Shown here: piece after piece, positions 1-11,527 of the stretch
Layout of the letters: each line of letters opens with the position of its first letter
Numbering within the stretch: position 1 is the stretch's first letter
Source: Lojkania enalia
Lineage: Eukaryota; Ascomycota; Dothideomycetes; Pleosporales
Reading direction: 5' to 3'
Length of the DNA: 64,000 nt
NCBI GenBank assembly: GCA_010094045.1
Contig: ML986636.1
Location: 1-64,000 of the forward strand
The notes under the pieces: model-generated
What the model saw: only the letters and a program-made list of their open reading frames with translations
Told to the model about the DNA's origin: nothing
Databases searched by the model: none
Position numbers and translations under genes: made by a program

Positions 1-110
1 AGCTGATATACCCCTTTTTCATGTACATAAATATGGCCCGCTGGCCATCTTCAATCAACCAGTTCAGCTCCTCATCTCCCTCCCTGAGACAAGATTCGCC
101 TCTCACCACA
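1..110 (+). repeat. Copia LTR, truncated by window edge, not RIP-mutated
   Basis: This stretch is the reverse complement of the first ~110 bases of the 204-bp LTRs that flank the three Copia elements at 13337, 34639 and 48255. It ends in CTCACCACA, the expected CA terminus, at 110. Unlike those copies it keeps its CpA and TpG dinucleotides (for example TCATGTACATAAATATGG where the others read atatatataaatata), so it shows the unmutated LTR sequence. Orientation is opposite to the three Copia elements. Sequence after 110 does not match Copia internal DNA, so 110 is the outer end of a plus-strand element or of a solo LTR. The left part lies outside the window. A small open frame at 21-227 overlaps it and is not a gene. 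Confidence 0.85.
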
Positions 111-999
111 AATGTATATTCGCTAGGCAAGTGCAGGTTAACTAGATGTCATAACGCTGCTAAGCCAGCAACTTACTTCTGCCCGAATCGTAAGTATTAT
201 ATCTCAAATCCTACACTCCGCTTCTAGAGAAAGTCACTTGCTAAATCTTCCTTGACAAATAGATACATGCTTAAGGTGCGGTGGGTAGAGTGAAAATGGT
301 CGACGGTGCGGATATTGTTGACTGCGAATATTGTACGTAAGATGACATAAGCGTCACTTTATTCATTCCCTTCATTCACCCTTCTCCAGCTCTCCGAATT
401 TCTCATTCACCAATCCGTATCAAGCCGAGCTCCTAATTCGTTGATATATGTCCCCGTACGTCGAAATTAAGTGCAAATATCATCAAGTTGGACTTTGGAC
501 TACTTTTTGCTGGCGTTTAGTATTGTCTTTCGCTTTATTTACGGAGATTAGCGTAGTTGCTAGTCTGGGCAGAGAAACTAGCTAAGGTTATTCGTTCGCT
601 CAACTGCTCCAGGTGGGCGGGTTGCAAGTCTAGAGAGATATTAGCTATAGTCAATCATTTAGGAATTAAGAGGGGAAGATATTTTATTGGGAAACGGCTG
701 TTATCTATGATTTCACAAGTGCTTGAGTCAAAATGGTAAATATGGGATATGTTTCGTGCAAGGATCGAAATATTAATTAGATAGCCGACACGTTGTAGAG
801 GGAGATCCGAGTATATTCACAGTGTTCAGACGCACCAAAATGACACGTGGGCTGGAGGGTTGGTGAACACCCTTTGTTATCCCTTGCTCTGCATGACATC
901 CCGAACCAGATCTCGCCCGATATCAACTCCAACAATACTAAACCTTCGTCTCGTTTAAAACCAGACCTAACACTTAAGAGTGGGGTGCACTAACGCTAG
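111..999. other. Non-coding flank, no gene recognised
   Basis: Moderate base composition. Short open frames occur (for example 557-739 on plus) but none shows a recognisable domain or sustained codon bias. The right part is the 3' flank of the gcn5 relic, which ends at 1000. No RNA gene was seen. Confidence 0.5.
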
Positions 1000-2289
1000 T
1001 CATGTTTCAAGCAAATCAAGCCACTCCGGAATTTCCTTGATGAGACTCCATATGTACTTCTCCATTCTGACCGCACACTTGGCGTACACCGTTGTTACAT
1101 CATTATACTTTCGGCAATTGCTAAAAGTCAACTTCAAGTTATTAACAAGGTCTCTCGGAGCAGTATAATAATCATGCTCCAATCTTTCTTCTATAGTCGA
1201 GAGGTCCATTGGTGATGTAATAACATTGTAATAATCAGGAACTTCGTCTTTGCTGACCGGATTGAGGAAGGGCTATGCTTGTTTATGATTTTGAATTTAA
1301 TACAGAAAACGTTGAAGCTCATTAAAATGAGGTCCGTGGCGTGGTTCCCGTGCTAATTCGTCTATACCTGGAGACCAGCCAGTCGCCCGAATAGCAGGGA
1401 TAGAGAGTGGATCTATTAGAGTGAGATTGCAGTTGGCCTATTGCTGAGGCGGTGAATGGATGATGTGGCTCTTATTTAAGGTACGAATTTTAGCTTGTAT
1501 AGTTTCCTTCTGCTTAAGAAGCATACGACCACCTTCGAGATAACGAATTCAGGGAAGCATAGTGTATTGCATAAGTGTCTCTCCTTTATAATCCTTAATA
1601 TACCCCATCCAGATAGACCTGGGAAGAGTGACCTCTTTGGTAAAACCTTGCTTTCGAAAATATCCAGTAGCATTATTATCGGCGTAAGTTAGAAAATGCA
1701 TTATTAGGGAACTGGCTTTGACAAAATCTTTCAAATGGGCTATAAGATGCGATCCATATCCTTTCACTTGTTGATTAGATGAGACGGCACAAAAAACTAT
1801 TTCAGCAAACTTGCGGTCTCGGAATTCTCGGATTGATATCCCGCCAATAACCTCCAGATTCGACTTGACGAGGGCGAGGGACACATAAGTGCGATCGTAG
1901 ACGAGACGTGCGATATAATCTTTAGGTATTTTTGGAAGTTGCTTTTGAAACAGGTTTTTGAGACCTGTAAGGATGATCGTACTCGTTCTTAAGCCATTAT
2001 TATTGACAACTTGGAACTGGATCTCGCCATTTCGTTCTTCTAAAACTGCGGGCTTTACAACAATTAGAGTCGTACCCGGCGTTGAAAGGTATTAGCGTAC
2101 TTTTTCTGGAAAAGGAACCCTCCGAATAGAAGCTGGAGGTTAAACGTCCTGTTCTATCAACCTATTATCAAAGCCTTTGAATCTTTTGGTATTAGTAGTA
2201 GTATTCGGATCTTCGGCAGCGGCGCGTTTCGCGACGAGGAGATTTTGCTCACGGTTGGCTAGAAATGAGTGCGACTCTGGTTTGTCCAT
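1000..2289 (-). pseudogene. gcn5: Histone acetyltransferase GCN5, full-length inactivated copy
   Basis: Gcn5 is the catalytic subunit of SAGA/ADA and acetylates histone H3 in the nucleus. Reading from ATG at 2289, with one intron removed (2053-2100), the frame runs 413 codons to TGA at 1000-1002, close to the usual fungal length, with no frameshift. The N-terminal region leads to VPFPEK, then the GNAT domain (about 64-240) with the catalytic Glu in KFAEIVF (codon 147) and the acetyl-CoA loop QVKGYG (158-163). The linker [14 protein letters not shown] follows, then a bromodomain (about 310-413) with the acetyl-lysine Asn in CRKYND (codon 380). Five premature stops lie at codons 50 (TAA), 231 (TGA, expected Arg), 268 and 323 (TAG, expected Trp) and 315 (TAA). 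All fit C:G to T:A changes. An intact gcn5 should exist elsewhere because the gene is widely conserved. This copy cannot make a complete enzyme. Confidence 0.93.
2053..2100 (-). other. Retained intron of the gcn5 relic
   Basis: On the minus strand the 48 bases start GTACGCTAATACC and end TTGTAAAG. They separate the codons for PFPEK from [11 protein letters not shown], which are contiguous in Gcn5 proteins. The donor GT, acceptor AG and a CTAAT branch-like site (CTCTAATTG) are present. Removal keeps the frame (189-nt first exon, 1053-nt second exon). Its presence argues that the copy arose by DNA duplication and not by reverse transcription. Confidence 0.85.
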
Positions 2290-3770
2290 CTGCGTTGAAT
2301 GCCGGTGAAACCAGGCTTTCGATAGGTGCTAGTACAGGTCAGCTTTAGGCTCTCTGATATTATCACAGTCCCAGTCCTACCAGAAGTTACTCTCGACAGA
2401 AGAGTGTCGCGATTTCAGGCTATACTACACACCAGACGACTAACGTACCTTTTAGCAAGACGGGCATCATCCGTTGAAATCCATACGTCGCGAGACCTGA
2501 GCTAACGTAAGTGCCAAGAGCTACTAAGCTATCTATGGCTAGGTATTTTTATGAGTGAATAATTCTGTGAAAGTATCCACTTCTAACGTCTTCACTGTTG
2601 CTGCTTACTTCTGTTTGATACTCCAAACAATATACGAAATCTAACGACATCTTTGTGTTAAATCTTCTGCCTAAAGTGAGGATACTTCATTAAACTAAGA
2701 GATGATAGAAGTTGGGAAGACGGCTAAGATGATGCCCCGGCAAGGCTCCCCGCAAACCGAGACTATCTGCCGGGGTTCCCCGCCAATCACATTCAAGCAT
2801 CTAAATAAATGGAGCATATAAATTAGGGTTAGAAGATAGCACTAGACGTGTCCTAAATCGTGTTGAATAATGGAACTAGTACATTATCTGTAGAAAATAT
2901 AGCTAGTAAAGGGCTTTAGTTCTCAGATAGAGAAGACGTACGCACACAAACGCTATCGGATGCTACTCCAGCTATACCTGCAACTGGCGGTTTCTACAGC
3001 TAGCTAACCACGAGCGCTATTTGATCTATACTATCGAGATATGTAGGTGACATCGCTCCAAGATCCTGAAGGGCCCTCTTATATCGAATTAGATTTTCAT
3101 TTTCCCTTTTCAACCCACGAAGTATCGAGGTATTAAAAACACATAGGTTTCCTACAGTCTCGCTTCCTCTAAAGATTGACAGAAATCGTAAGTTTGTACT
3201 CAGGTTCTCCCGATTACTGGTGTAGTATGTTTGACTAAACGTTCAATAAGAGGTCCAGCGGAATAGAGATGATTAGTTATAAAATTTCATAAAGAGAAGG
3301 AGAGGAGGAAGGGCGGGTAGGAGTAAAAGCTCAAATTGAGAACCATCAATTTGCTATTGAATGCCGTGTGCTATCCTGTACAACCCGAGATTTGATGCCC
3401 GTTGTCCATGCACGAGTTTAACTTGTTGATGCTTACTATGCGAACGAATATGTGCTATAAGGAAAAGGGTATCCTATTGCCATAACCGTATCGTGGCGAA
3501 AGCCTAAGCAAAAATGGGGGGGAACTAGCAACACCATGCGCTGCGCTATACAATCGCGGCCAGGGATGCCCGGGCCGTCGCGATCTCCGCGGTCAAATCT
3601 TTCACAGAAAATCCAACCCGGTCTAAGTCAAACCTCTATGCAAATTTCAAGCACAACATTTACCGCCCATTCAACCTATCGCCAAACCGGTTCAGTGCCT
3701 CTCCTAACAGAACCTAGAAGTCCCATCGAAGCTAATTGATCTCCTTCCCCTTTTGTACACAACTTCTTAA
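2290..3770. other. Intergenic region; former gcn5 promoter side, no gene recognised
   Basis: This lies upstream of the gcn5 relic. No open frame with recognisable content was found. The only structure noticed is a GC-rich imperfect inverted repeat near 2734-2785 (CCCCGGCA ... TGCCGGGG, each arm followed by CCCCGC). A short plus-strand open frame at 3536-3739 looks like chance. Confidence 0.45.
2734..2785. repeat. GC-rich inverted repeat
   Basis: CCCCGGCA and TGCCGGGG can pair in a stretch that also repeats a CCCCGC segment after each arm. It is the most G+C-rich spot of the flank. It could be a remnant of a small palindromic repeat or a transcription-factor site cluster. The function is unknown. 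Confidence 0.35.
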
Positions 3771-4259
3771 TCAGGTAAGGATGGTGATTGCTTCCTGTTC
3801 TAAAGATCTGCGATAATATCGAGCTGTATCTCGTTCAGCTGCCTCACTTTTCGAACCTATTCTTAGGGTCCTTTGTATCCTTCGCAGATACCCTGGTCGC
3901 GTCAATGTACTTCCCAACCCCCAAATGCATCGCGCAGCAACTGCTGCCTCCTGCTTAACCGGCTTCAGCTTGTTCTAATCGATGTCTTTGCCGGTCATGT
4001 CGACTGCGGGATCGGCCAGCTCCTCATGACTAGAGGAAGCGTCGTTGATCTCGACCTCAAAGAGATAGGCGTCCGGCTGCCGCGACTGCGCTTCTCATGC
4101 GGAGAGATATAAAGATACGTTCTCGATTTGCGAAATAGTATACTTCGGCTACTCCCAGCTCTGCCCGCCCGTCTTAATTGGATACCTCGAGCCGCCCGGA
4201 CAACCAAACGGTGCACCCTCCACCGGCGACGGCAGTTCCTCCTTCTAGTCCCATGACAT
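3771..4259 (-). pseudogene. Inactivated reading frame of unknown function, ~162 residues
   Basis: From ATG at 4259 the minus strand can be read for 163 codons to TGA at 3771-3773 with no frameshift, interrupted by four stops: TAG at codon 5, TAG at 37, TGA at 55 and TAG at 95. Codon use between the stops is typical of a fungal gene, with many C- or G-ending codons (for example the part reading QPDAYLFEVEINDASSSHEE). The stop types are those RIP-like changes create, as in gcn5 nearby. No family was recognised. The start could lie further upstream, since the frame stays open back to a TAG just before 4315. The C-terminal third is rich in Arg and Glu. It may be a relic of a gene duplicated together with gcn5, or an ORFan. 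Confidence 0.45.
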
Positions 4260-4756
4260 GGGCGAGAGTGAGGCTAAAAGATAGGAAAGCGAAGCTTCGC
4301 AGGTTCGGATGCATGCTTCCTAGTCCATAGGGGTAGGTTAGCAGATAGTTTGGAGCGGCCTTGTAGAAGCGTACTGATTCGGGGAACACAGTACGTCAAA
4401 GTCAAAAGGCGTCCATGATCGTGCGAGGGAGGGAAGAGGAGCCGCAGCTGCGTAGGTACTTGAGGTCCAGGTGTATTGCTTAACTGTTCTTCGAGAATAA
4501 TGCGCAAAATAACTCTACGCGCAAGTCTGTGGCAATACAGTAATAAGAAAGGGGAGCGGAGGACGCGGAGCGCATTCTTTATCAGTAAGGGGAGCTGGAA
4601 CGCTGGAATACGATAGAGAAGCGTAAAAGCACGAGCGAAATGTGTTGGGCGAAACTCGGCGTACGGCTTGGCAACATCCGAGCGGCCTGCAGATCATCTA
4701 ACCTGCAGCCTCACCCTGACCAGACCCCAGGATACAGCTCAGCCAGCTGGTCAAAA

Positions 4757-4811
4757 AGCCAAGCCGACCGGTGGGGTCCGAGCTCCCTAGTGCCAAGCAG
4801 TCGGCTTGGCT
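4757..4811. repeat. 12-bp perfect inverted repeat (hairpin)
   Basis: AGCCAAGCCGAC at 4757-4768 is the exact reverse complement of GTCGGCTTGGCT at 4800-4811, with a 31-base spacer. It sits about 100 bases before the switch to A+T-rich DNA. No ORF or RNA family was recognised, and its role is unknown. Confidence 0.6.
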
Positions 4812-4859
4812 CATCAACCTAAGTGACCAATCGGCCGAGCTTAACTAATGAAATATAAC

Positions 4860-5618
4860 ACGTCTTAACTATATTAGTCTTCAAAACGTAACTGCCGCCG
4901 CCTTTCCGGGGTTGTCAACGATACAATAATAGAAATAATACGATTATCGACTTTTTATTAGTATTTTAACTTATTAATTGTATATTATCGTTTTATTACA
5001 TTTCGTACTATAGACGGTTAGGCTTATATTTTGAATATAGAACGCTAAGAGGTACCTGCCTCTATAGCTAGGGCTTAATCTAATATTAGCTACTATGGAA
5101 TAGTGTAGGTTACAATAATTTTTATTGGATAAATTACGATTAGATATCGTACGATAATCATTCTAAATTTAATTAGAGATATACTTAGCGAATTAATTAT
5201 TAAGCTCTACTTATAAATACTAGCTAAATATTCTATTTAACTTTCTATATAATACTATAAATATATTTTACTATTATAGCTTTAAACTTAAATTTACATC
5301 TTTTAATTTTTAAAAAAACTTCTAAAATATTTTTCTTAAATTAATCTTTTTTAAAAATATTAAAATCTTAATTAAATATTATACTATATTATTATATACT
5401 TCTTTTAGAAGAAGAGTATAATAAAAACTATTAGAAATTCTACTACTATTATTAAATATTATATTATTAAATATTATAATATAAAGTACTATTAAATAAA
5501 CTATTCTATTAAATAAGCTAAAATTTTTTAGTAGTAAATATAATAACTATAATATATAATACTTTAATATTTATAAAGAAATAATATTTAGTAAAAAAGT
5601 AGAATTAAACTTAATATA
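4860..5618. other. Boundary into the A+T-rich RIP block; probable 5' region of Gypsy H
   Basis: Composition changes abruptly near 4,915, after the last G+C-rich words (GCCGCCGCCTTTCCGGGG). No protein could be read. By position it is probably the LTR or leader of the old Gypsy element H, whose coding parts appear at 19175-21950 and 29267-32029. That assignment is inference, because no LTR pair for H could be shown. Confidence 0.35.
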
Positions 5619-7446
5619 TTCTATAAGTAAGTAGATTATATAAGTAAGTAGATTAGCTATTACTAATTCTTAACCTTTATATATAAACAGTTTAATAACG
5701 CTTTTAGATATAGATAAGATATTTAATAATAGGATTATTAAGTACCTCCTCTATTATATTTATAAGTATAAGAATTATACTTAAATGTTTTATAGTATAC
5801 GTAGTATCATACGTACAATACCTTACTATTAGCTAATAGCTACTTATAATACTTTCCTGCTATACTAGTACTAGTAGTAGCTATCTTAATACCCTACTTA
5901 ACTAGTAAAGTTTCTTCTACCTAAATTCGTTTCCTTTTACGCTATTTATACTTTATAAGCTCCTTAACAGCCTACTCTAGAGTAGTTGCTTAAGAGTATT
6001 ATAGAGTAGCTAGGTAGGCCATTTTTATATATCCTTTATTAAGCTGCTCTACTATCTTAAGTAGAGTAGAAGGTAATAAATTCTAGTACTTTTAAATACG
6101 GGTATAGAGAAGCTGCTTTTAAGCCTCAAATTTATAAAGATTACTTAGTATTTTAGTAGTCTATATTATTATTATAGCTAGTTCTAGTATAGGTGTTTAA
6201 AGTTTAATATTAAGCTGTAAAAGTATTATATCTAGTTTAAATAGAATAAGACCTATAGTTTAAAATCCTATATAGATATTATCCTTAATTATTACTTTCT
6301 TAAAGGTAGCTTTAAAAGCTAGTAGAAAGAATAGCTTATCAATATAGTTAATATAGTAATATATTAGCTAGTTAATCTAACTGCTGTAGGCTCGCTTTAA
6401 TAGTAAGAAGTAGCCTATATTAAGTAGTTATAGTATATATAAGGCGTATATTAGTATATAGAGAGGTAGAATATAATTCTGCCTATAGAAGCTGAGGAAT
6501 TCTATAGAATAGTAGCTCTTATAACTATTAAAAATAAGCAGTCGCTATAAGCTAATTAAGCGAATCTTAGTATAAGAATTAAAGTACTTTAGCTACTTAA
6601 TTCTATGCTTATTTATTATCCAACCATTCTTACTAATACTAATTATCTAATCTTTTAGTAGATTCTTACTATACTAGACTACTTGGTAGTATTTAGCCTT
6701 AAAGATAATATATAGTAGAACTATCTAGCCTACTACGCTTACACTTTAGATAACTATTATCTACTTATAATTATCTAGCTGTAGAGCTTTTAGTTAATTA
6801 TAATACTCTATATCTATAATAATAGTCTAGCTCGTAATAACTCCTATCTAAAAGCCTATTTTATTAAAATTAAATATATCTGCTTTAGTTATTCTATACT
6901 ATTTAATTATAACCTCTATAAGCTTAAACTACCTTCTAATAATATTAAGATTCTTATACCTTACTTATTAATAGTTGTATAGTCGGTTTAGACGGGTTTT
7001 AATTAATAGGATACGTACGACGAAGTTGGCTGGCTAGTTCTAGCCTACTTAACTAGTATTACACTCAGCTAGTAGAGAATTAGCTATATCTCGTATAATA
7101 GTAAGAGTAGGTAAAAACCCTTTTAAATCTAGCTTAAGAATAAACTTAGTAATAGCCTCCTCTTCTAACTTAGTAAGGCTTTTTAAGTTAGCCTTACAGT
7201 CGCGTCGAGAGGTAACGCTAGCTAGCTATTACTATAGCGTAGAAAGATTAATATTATATAGCTTATAAGCGCGTTAGATAGATAATAATATATTGTTTTA
7301 GATAGTTTAAATAGTAAGAAGTATTTAGCTTTTATTTAAACGATTTTTAACATCTAGTTGTTAAGGTATCGCGATTTAATTAATGGTGGAGCTACTTAAT
7401 AGATAGGGCCGACCTACTCGCTTGTGTAACCTACTTGCTTATAGAA
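5619..7446 (-). mobile_element. Fot1/pogo-like DNA transposon C (RIP-inactivated)
   Basis: Terminal inverted repeats (TIRs) TTCTATAAGYAAGTAG are at both ends, flanked by TA (5617-5618 and 7447-7448), the Tc1/mariner-superfamily target duplication. Length is 1,828 bp. The minus strand carries a DDE transposase relic. The region of the first catalytic Asp (around 6855-6878) reads FNFNKIGF, so the Asp and the next Glu have become Asn and Lys. The frame is littered with TAA/TAG. The TIR contains two similar words (AAGYAAGTAG and AAGCGAGTAGG), probably a pair of transposase sites. It probably sits inside the 5' part of Gypsy H. Confidence 0.8.
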
Positions 7447-7827
7447 TATGTTACTTTTTAAGTATATAAAGCTACTTAATTTTAAAACTTATAAGCTACT
7501 ACTAATATATTTAATATATTATAACTAACTTTCTAATAGAAATATAAAAGAATTCCTATATATACTAATTATTATATAAACTATTAAAAGTTAATTATAA
7601 TTAAAGAGTAGATAATTATATAATATATTTTTAACTTAAATTTATAAGAATTTTATTATAGTAATATTATAATATTTCTATATTTATACTACTTTTATTA
7701 TAATATTTAAACTAGTTATTAGCTAGAATATAACTAACTTATTATAATTATAATAGAAAAAGGTTTTACTAATCTAGCTAGCCTATATAATAGTATAAAC
7801 CTAGTTTCTATAAAAACCTATAATATA
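7447..7827 (+). other. A+T-rich segment between transposons C and E
   Basis: Heavily RIP-like sequence with no readable domain. It lies between the TA duplications of C and E-outer, so it should be part of the element they both inserted into, most likely the 5' portion of Gypsy H. Confidence 0.3.
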
Positions 7828-10800
7828 TCTTATAAATAAATAACTTATATAAGTAAATAGTCTACTCTATTAACTTTTTTAACTTTTATATAAATATAGC
7901 TTAATAACTAAATAATATAATAGTAATTTATAACTTATATAATTATTTTATAAAAACTTCTATATTTTTCTAATATATATAAAAATTATATCTAGTTTTA
8001 CTATAGTAGTTATAGTATATTTTATATTATCTACTTATACTTAATTATACTTTAAATTAGCTTATTATAGCTTAAATTTTCTCTTTATTATTCTTTTTAG
8101 TAATAATTATCTCTTTTTATACTTTTATTAGAATCTTTTATACTTAAATCTATCTTTTTTTCTACTATTTCTATTTTATTACTAATATACCTTATAAGTA
8201 AGCAGCCTATATAAGTAAGTAGTCTACTCTATTAACTTTTTTAACCTTTATATATATATAGCTTAATAACTAAATAATATAAAAGTAATTTACAACTTAT
8301 ATAATTATTCTATAAAAACTTCTATATCCTTTTAATATATATAAGAATTATATCTAGTTTTATTATAGTAGCTATAGTATATTTTATACTATCTATTTAT
8401 ATCTAATTACACCCTAAATTAGTATATTATAGCTTAAATTTCCTCTTTATTATCCTTTTTAGTAATAATTATCTCTTCTTATACTTTTATTAAGGTCTCT
8501 TATACTTAAATCTACCTTTTTTTCTACTATTTCTATTTTATTACTACTTTATTTACTTTTTAAAGGCTGATAATTTTATTATATATTAACCTAATCTAAT
8601 ATATTATTTTTATAGAATCTTTCTTAAGCTAATTTAGCTTTTTAATAATAGAAGCTAGCGAAGAACTTATATTCCTTTAAATCCGATTATAAATTAATAT
8701 TAATTAAGCTTCTAGCTTATATATATTATTTAATATTTTTACTTTTTATAAAGTATTATCTTATACTAGTAGTATTAGTATATAAAGCTTTATATTAAGC
8801 TTTAAAAGTACTACTTCTAAATTAAATAGAATTAGACTAGCTTCTTAAAAGCTTATATAGATATTATCCTTTATAATTAATATATTAAAAGTAGCTTTAA
8901 AGGCTAGCAAGAACTTAAGTTTTATAATATAGTTAATATAATTACATACTAAGACTAAGATCTAATTTCTATATATATACTTTAATAGTAAAAAATAGCC
9001 TATATCTAGTAGCTATAATAGATATAATAAATAAGCTAGTATATAGAGTAGAATAATACTCTATTTCTTATAGAGTTTCTAAAAATTAAGTAAGTTATAG
9101 CTATTATAGCTATTAAAGATTAGTAGTTAATATATACCTACTATATAATCTCTTATATATCTATAAAAGTACTTTAACTATTTAATACTAAGTTTATTTA
9201 TTATCTAGCCGTTCTTACTAACTATAATAGCCTAGTTTTTAAGTATATTATCACCTTTATACTAGGTAGAGAGATAGTAGTAGCTAGTAATAATAATAAA
9301 AGGTAGGAGTATCTAGCTAGTAGTATTAATCCCCTAAATTACTAAAATCTATTTATAATTATCTAATTAAATTACCTTTAGTTAATTATATCTTTCTATA
9401 TCTATAATAATTAGTTATAATAAAATAATACTTATTTAAAAACTAGATTTATTAAAGTTATATATATTCTTATCTATAATATTATACTTTTCTTTAGTAT
9501 ACTATATAAGTTTAAACTAGCCTTTAATTACCTTAAAATTTTTATATAGAGTTTTCTAACAATTATAAAGCTAATTTAGACGTATTTTAAGCTTAGGAGT
9601 ACGTTTAATAAAGTTCTTAAGTTAATATATACTAATCTAGCCTATATTGTGTTTAGTAAGTAAGCTATTAGCTATATCTTATATAGTAGTTAAAGTAGAT
9701 ATAAATCCTTATAAATATAGGTTAAATATATATTAAATAATAACCTTCTCTTTAAGTTTTATTAGTCTCTTTAAATTAGGTTTATAATTATACTATAAAT
9801 AGATTCTAATATATTATTAGTATACAGTTGTTTAAATTATATTAAATATTAAAGTAGCGTGTCTTTTACTATTTATTTAGCCTCTTTTAGTAGCTAAAAG
9901 AGCTAAGTTTACTTAATTCTTATTTTAGGTTATATTCTTATTATTTTATTATTATATTATTATTAAAAGCTTAGGTGTCGTATTTTAGTAATAGAGTAGA
10001 TTACTTACTTATATAAGCTACTTACTTATAAGATATATTACTTTATTTACTTTTTAAAAGCTAATAATTTTATTACATATTAACCTAATCTAATATATTA
10101 CTTTTATAGAACCCTTTTTAAACTAATTTAGCTTCTTAATAATAGAAACTAATAAAGAGCTTATATTCCTTTAAATCTAATTATAAATTAATATTAATTA
10201 AGCTTCTAACTTATATATATTATTTAGTATTTTTACTTTCTATAAGATATTATCTTATACTAGTAGTATTAGTATATAAAACTTTATATTAAGTTTTAAA
10301 AATACTACTATTAAAGTAAATAGAATTAGACTAGCTCTTTAAAAGTTTATATAAATATTATCCTTTATAATTAATATATTAAAAGCAGCTTTAAAAGCTA
10401 AAAAGAATTTAAGTTTTATAATATAGTTAATATAATTATATACTAAAACTAAGATCTAATTTCTATATATATATTTTAATAGTAAAAAGTAGCCTATATC
10501 TAATAATTATAATAGGTATAATAAATAAACTAGTAGATAGAGTAGAATAATACTCTATTCCTTATAGAGTTTCTAGAAATTAAACGAGTTATAGTTATTA
10601 TAGCTATTAAAGATTAGTAGTTAATATACGCCTATTATATAATCCTTTATATACTTATAAAAGTACTTTAACTATTTAATACTAAATTTATTTATTATTT
10701 AGCTATTCTTACTAATTATAATAGTCTAGTTCTTAGATATATTATCGCTTTCGTACTAGGTAGAGAGATAGTAGTAACTAGTAATAATAATATAGGGTAG

Positions 10801-11527
10801 AAATACCTAACTAGTAGTATTAATCTCTTAAATTACTAAAATCTATTTATAATTACTTAATTAAATTACCTTTAGTTAATTATATCTCTCTATACTTATA
10901 ATAACTAGTTATAATAAGATAATACCTATTTAAAAGCTAGATTTATCGAAGTTATATATATCCTTATTTATAATACTATACTTTTTCTTAGTATACTATA
11001 TAAGTTTAAACTAACTTTTAATTATCTTAAAATCTTTATATAAAGTTTTTTAGCAATTATAAAGCTAATTTAAGCGTATTTTAAGTTTAGAAGTATATCT
11101 AATAAAGTTCCCTGACTAATATATACTAATCTAGCCTATACTATATTTAGTAAGTAAACTATTAGCTATATTTTATATAGTAGTTAAAGTAGATATAAAT
11201 TCTTATAAATTTAGGTTAAATATATATTAAATAATAACCTCCTCTTTAGATTTTATAAGTCTCTTTAAGTTAATCTTATAATTATACTATAAATAGATTC
11301 TAGTATATTATTAGTATACGATTATTTAAATTATATTAAATATTAAAGTAGTACATTTTTTACTATTTATTTAGCTTCTTTTAATAAATAAAAGAGTTAA
11401 ATTTACTTAAATCTTATTTTAGGCTATATTCTTATTATTTTATTATTATATTATTATTAAAAGCTTAGGTATTGTATTTTAATAATAGAGTAGACCGCTC
11501 GCTTATATAAACTACTTACTTATAAGG
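7828..11527 (-). mobile_element. Fot1/pogo-like DNA transposon E-outer, split by a sibling
   Basis: The left end (CTTATAAATAAATAAC) starts at 7828 after TA and the right end (CTTACTTATAAGG) stops at 11527 before TA. The element is interrupted by E-inner at 8190-10033 and resumes in register: both copies continue with CTTTATTTACTTTTTAAA. Net length is about 1,854 bp. The minus-strand transposase relic keeps the first catalytic Asp (around 10935-10958 reads YNFDKSSF) while the following Glu is Lys. The TIR carries a tandem pair of ATAAGTAAGTAG-type words. Confidence 0.82.
8190..10033 (-). mobile_element. Fot1/pogo-like DNA transposon E-inner, inserted in E-outer
   Basis: Length is 1,844 bp, starting CCTTATAAGTAAG and ending CTTACTTATAAGA, with TA on both sides (8188-8189, 10034-10035). 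It is the same family as E-outer: the first ~350 bp (8190-8540) repeat 7828-8187 closely. Minus-strand transposase relic; the catalytic region near 9441-9465 reads YNFNKSSF, so the first Asp and the Glu are lost. The nesting shows that two copies were present, which is itself enough to trigger RIP. Confidence 0.82.

Noticed and set aside
557..739. Plus-strand open frame of 60 codons.
   Set aside because: No known domain, no clear start context, and length expected by chance.
1495..1692. Open frame on the plus strand opposite the gcn5 acetyltransferase domain (also 980-1168).
   Set aside because: These are antisense shadows of the minus-strand gcn5 frame without recognisable content.
1000..2289. 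gcn5 copy as a processed (reverse-transcribed) pseudogene.
   Set aside because: A GT...AG intron of 48 nt is still present between the PFPEK and PAV codons, and no poly-A tail or short target duplication was seen.
2822..2836. TTAGGGTTAG as a telomere-type repeat.
   Set aside because: Only one and a half units; no array.
3536..3739. Plus-strand open frame of 67 codons.
   Set aside because: Low-complexity Ser/Pro/Arg composition, no recognised family, length within chance.
4274..4822. Several short open frames on both strands (4274-4507, 4515-4697, 4640-4822).
   Set aside because: They overlap one another and show no domain or consistent codon bias.
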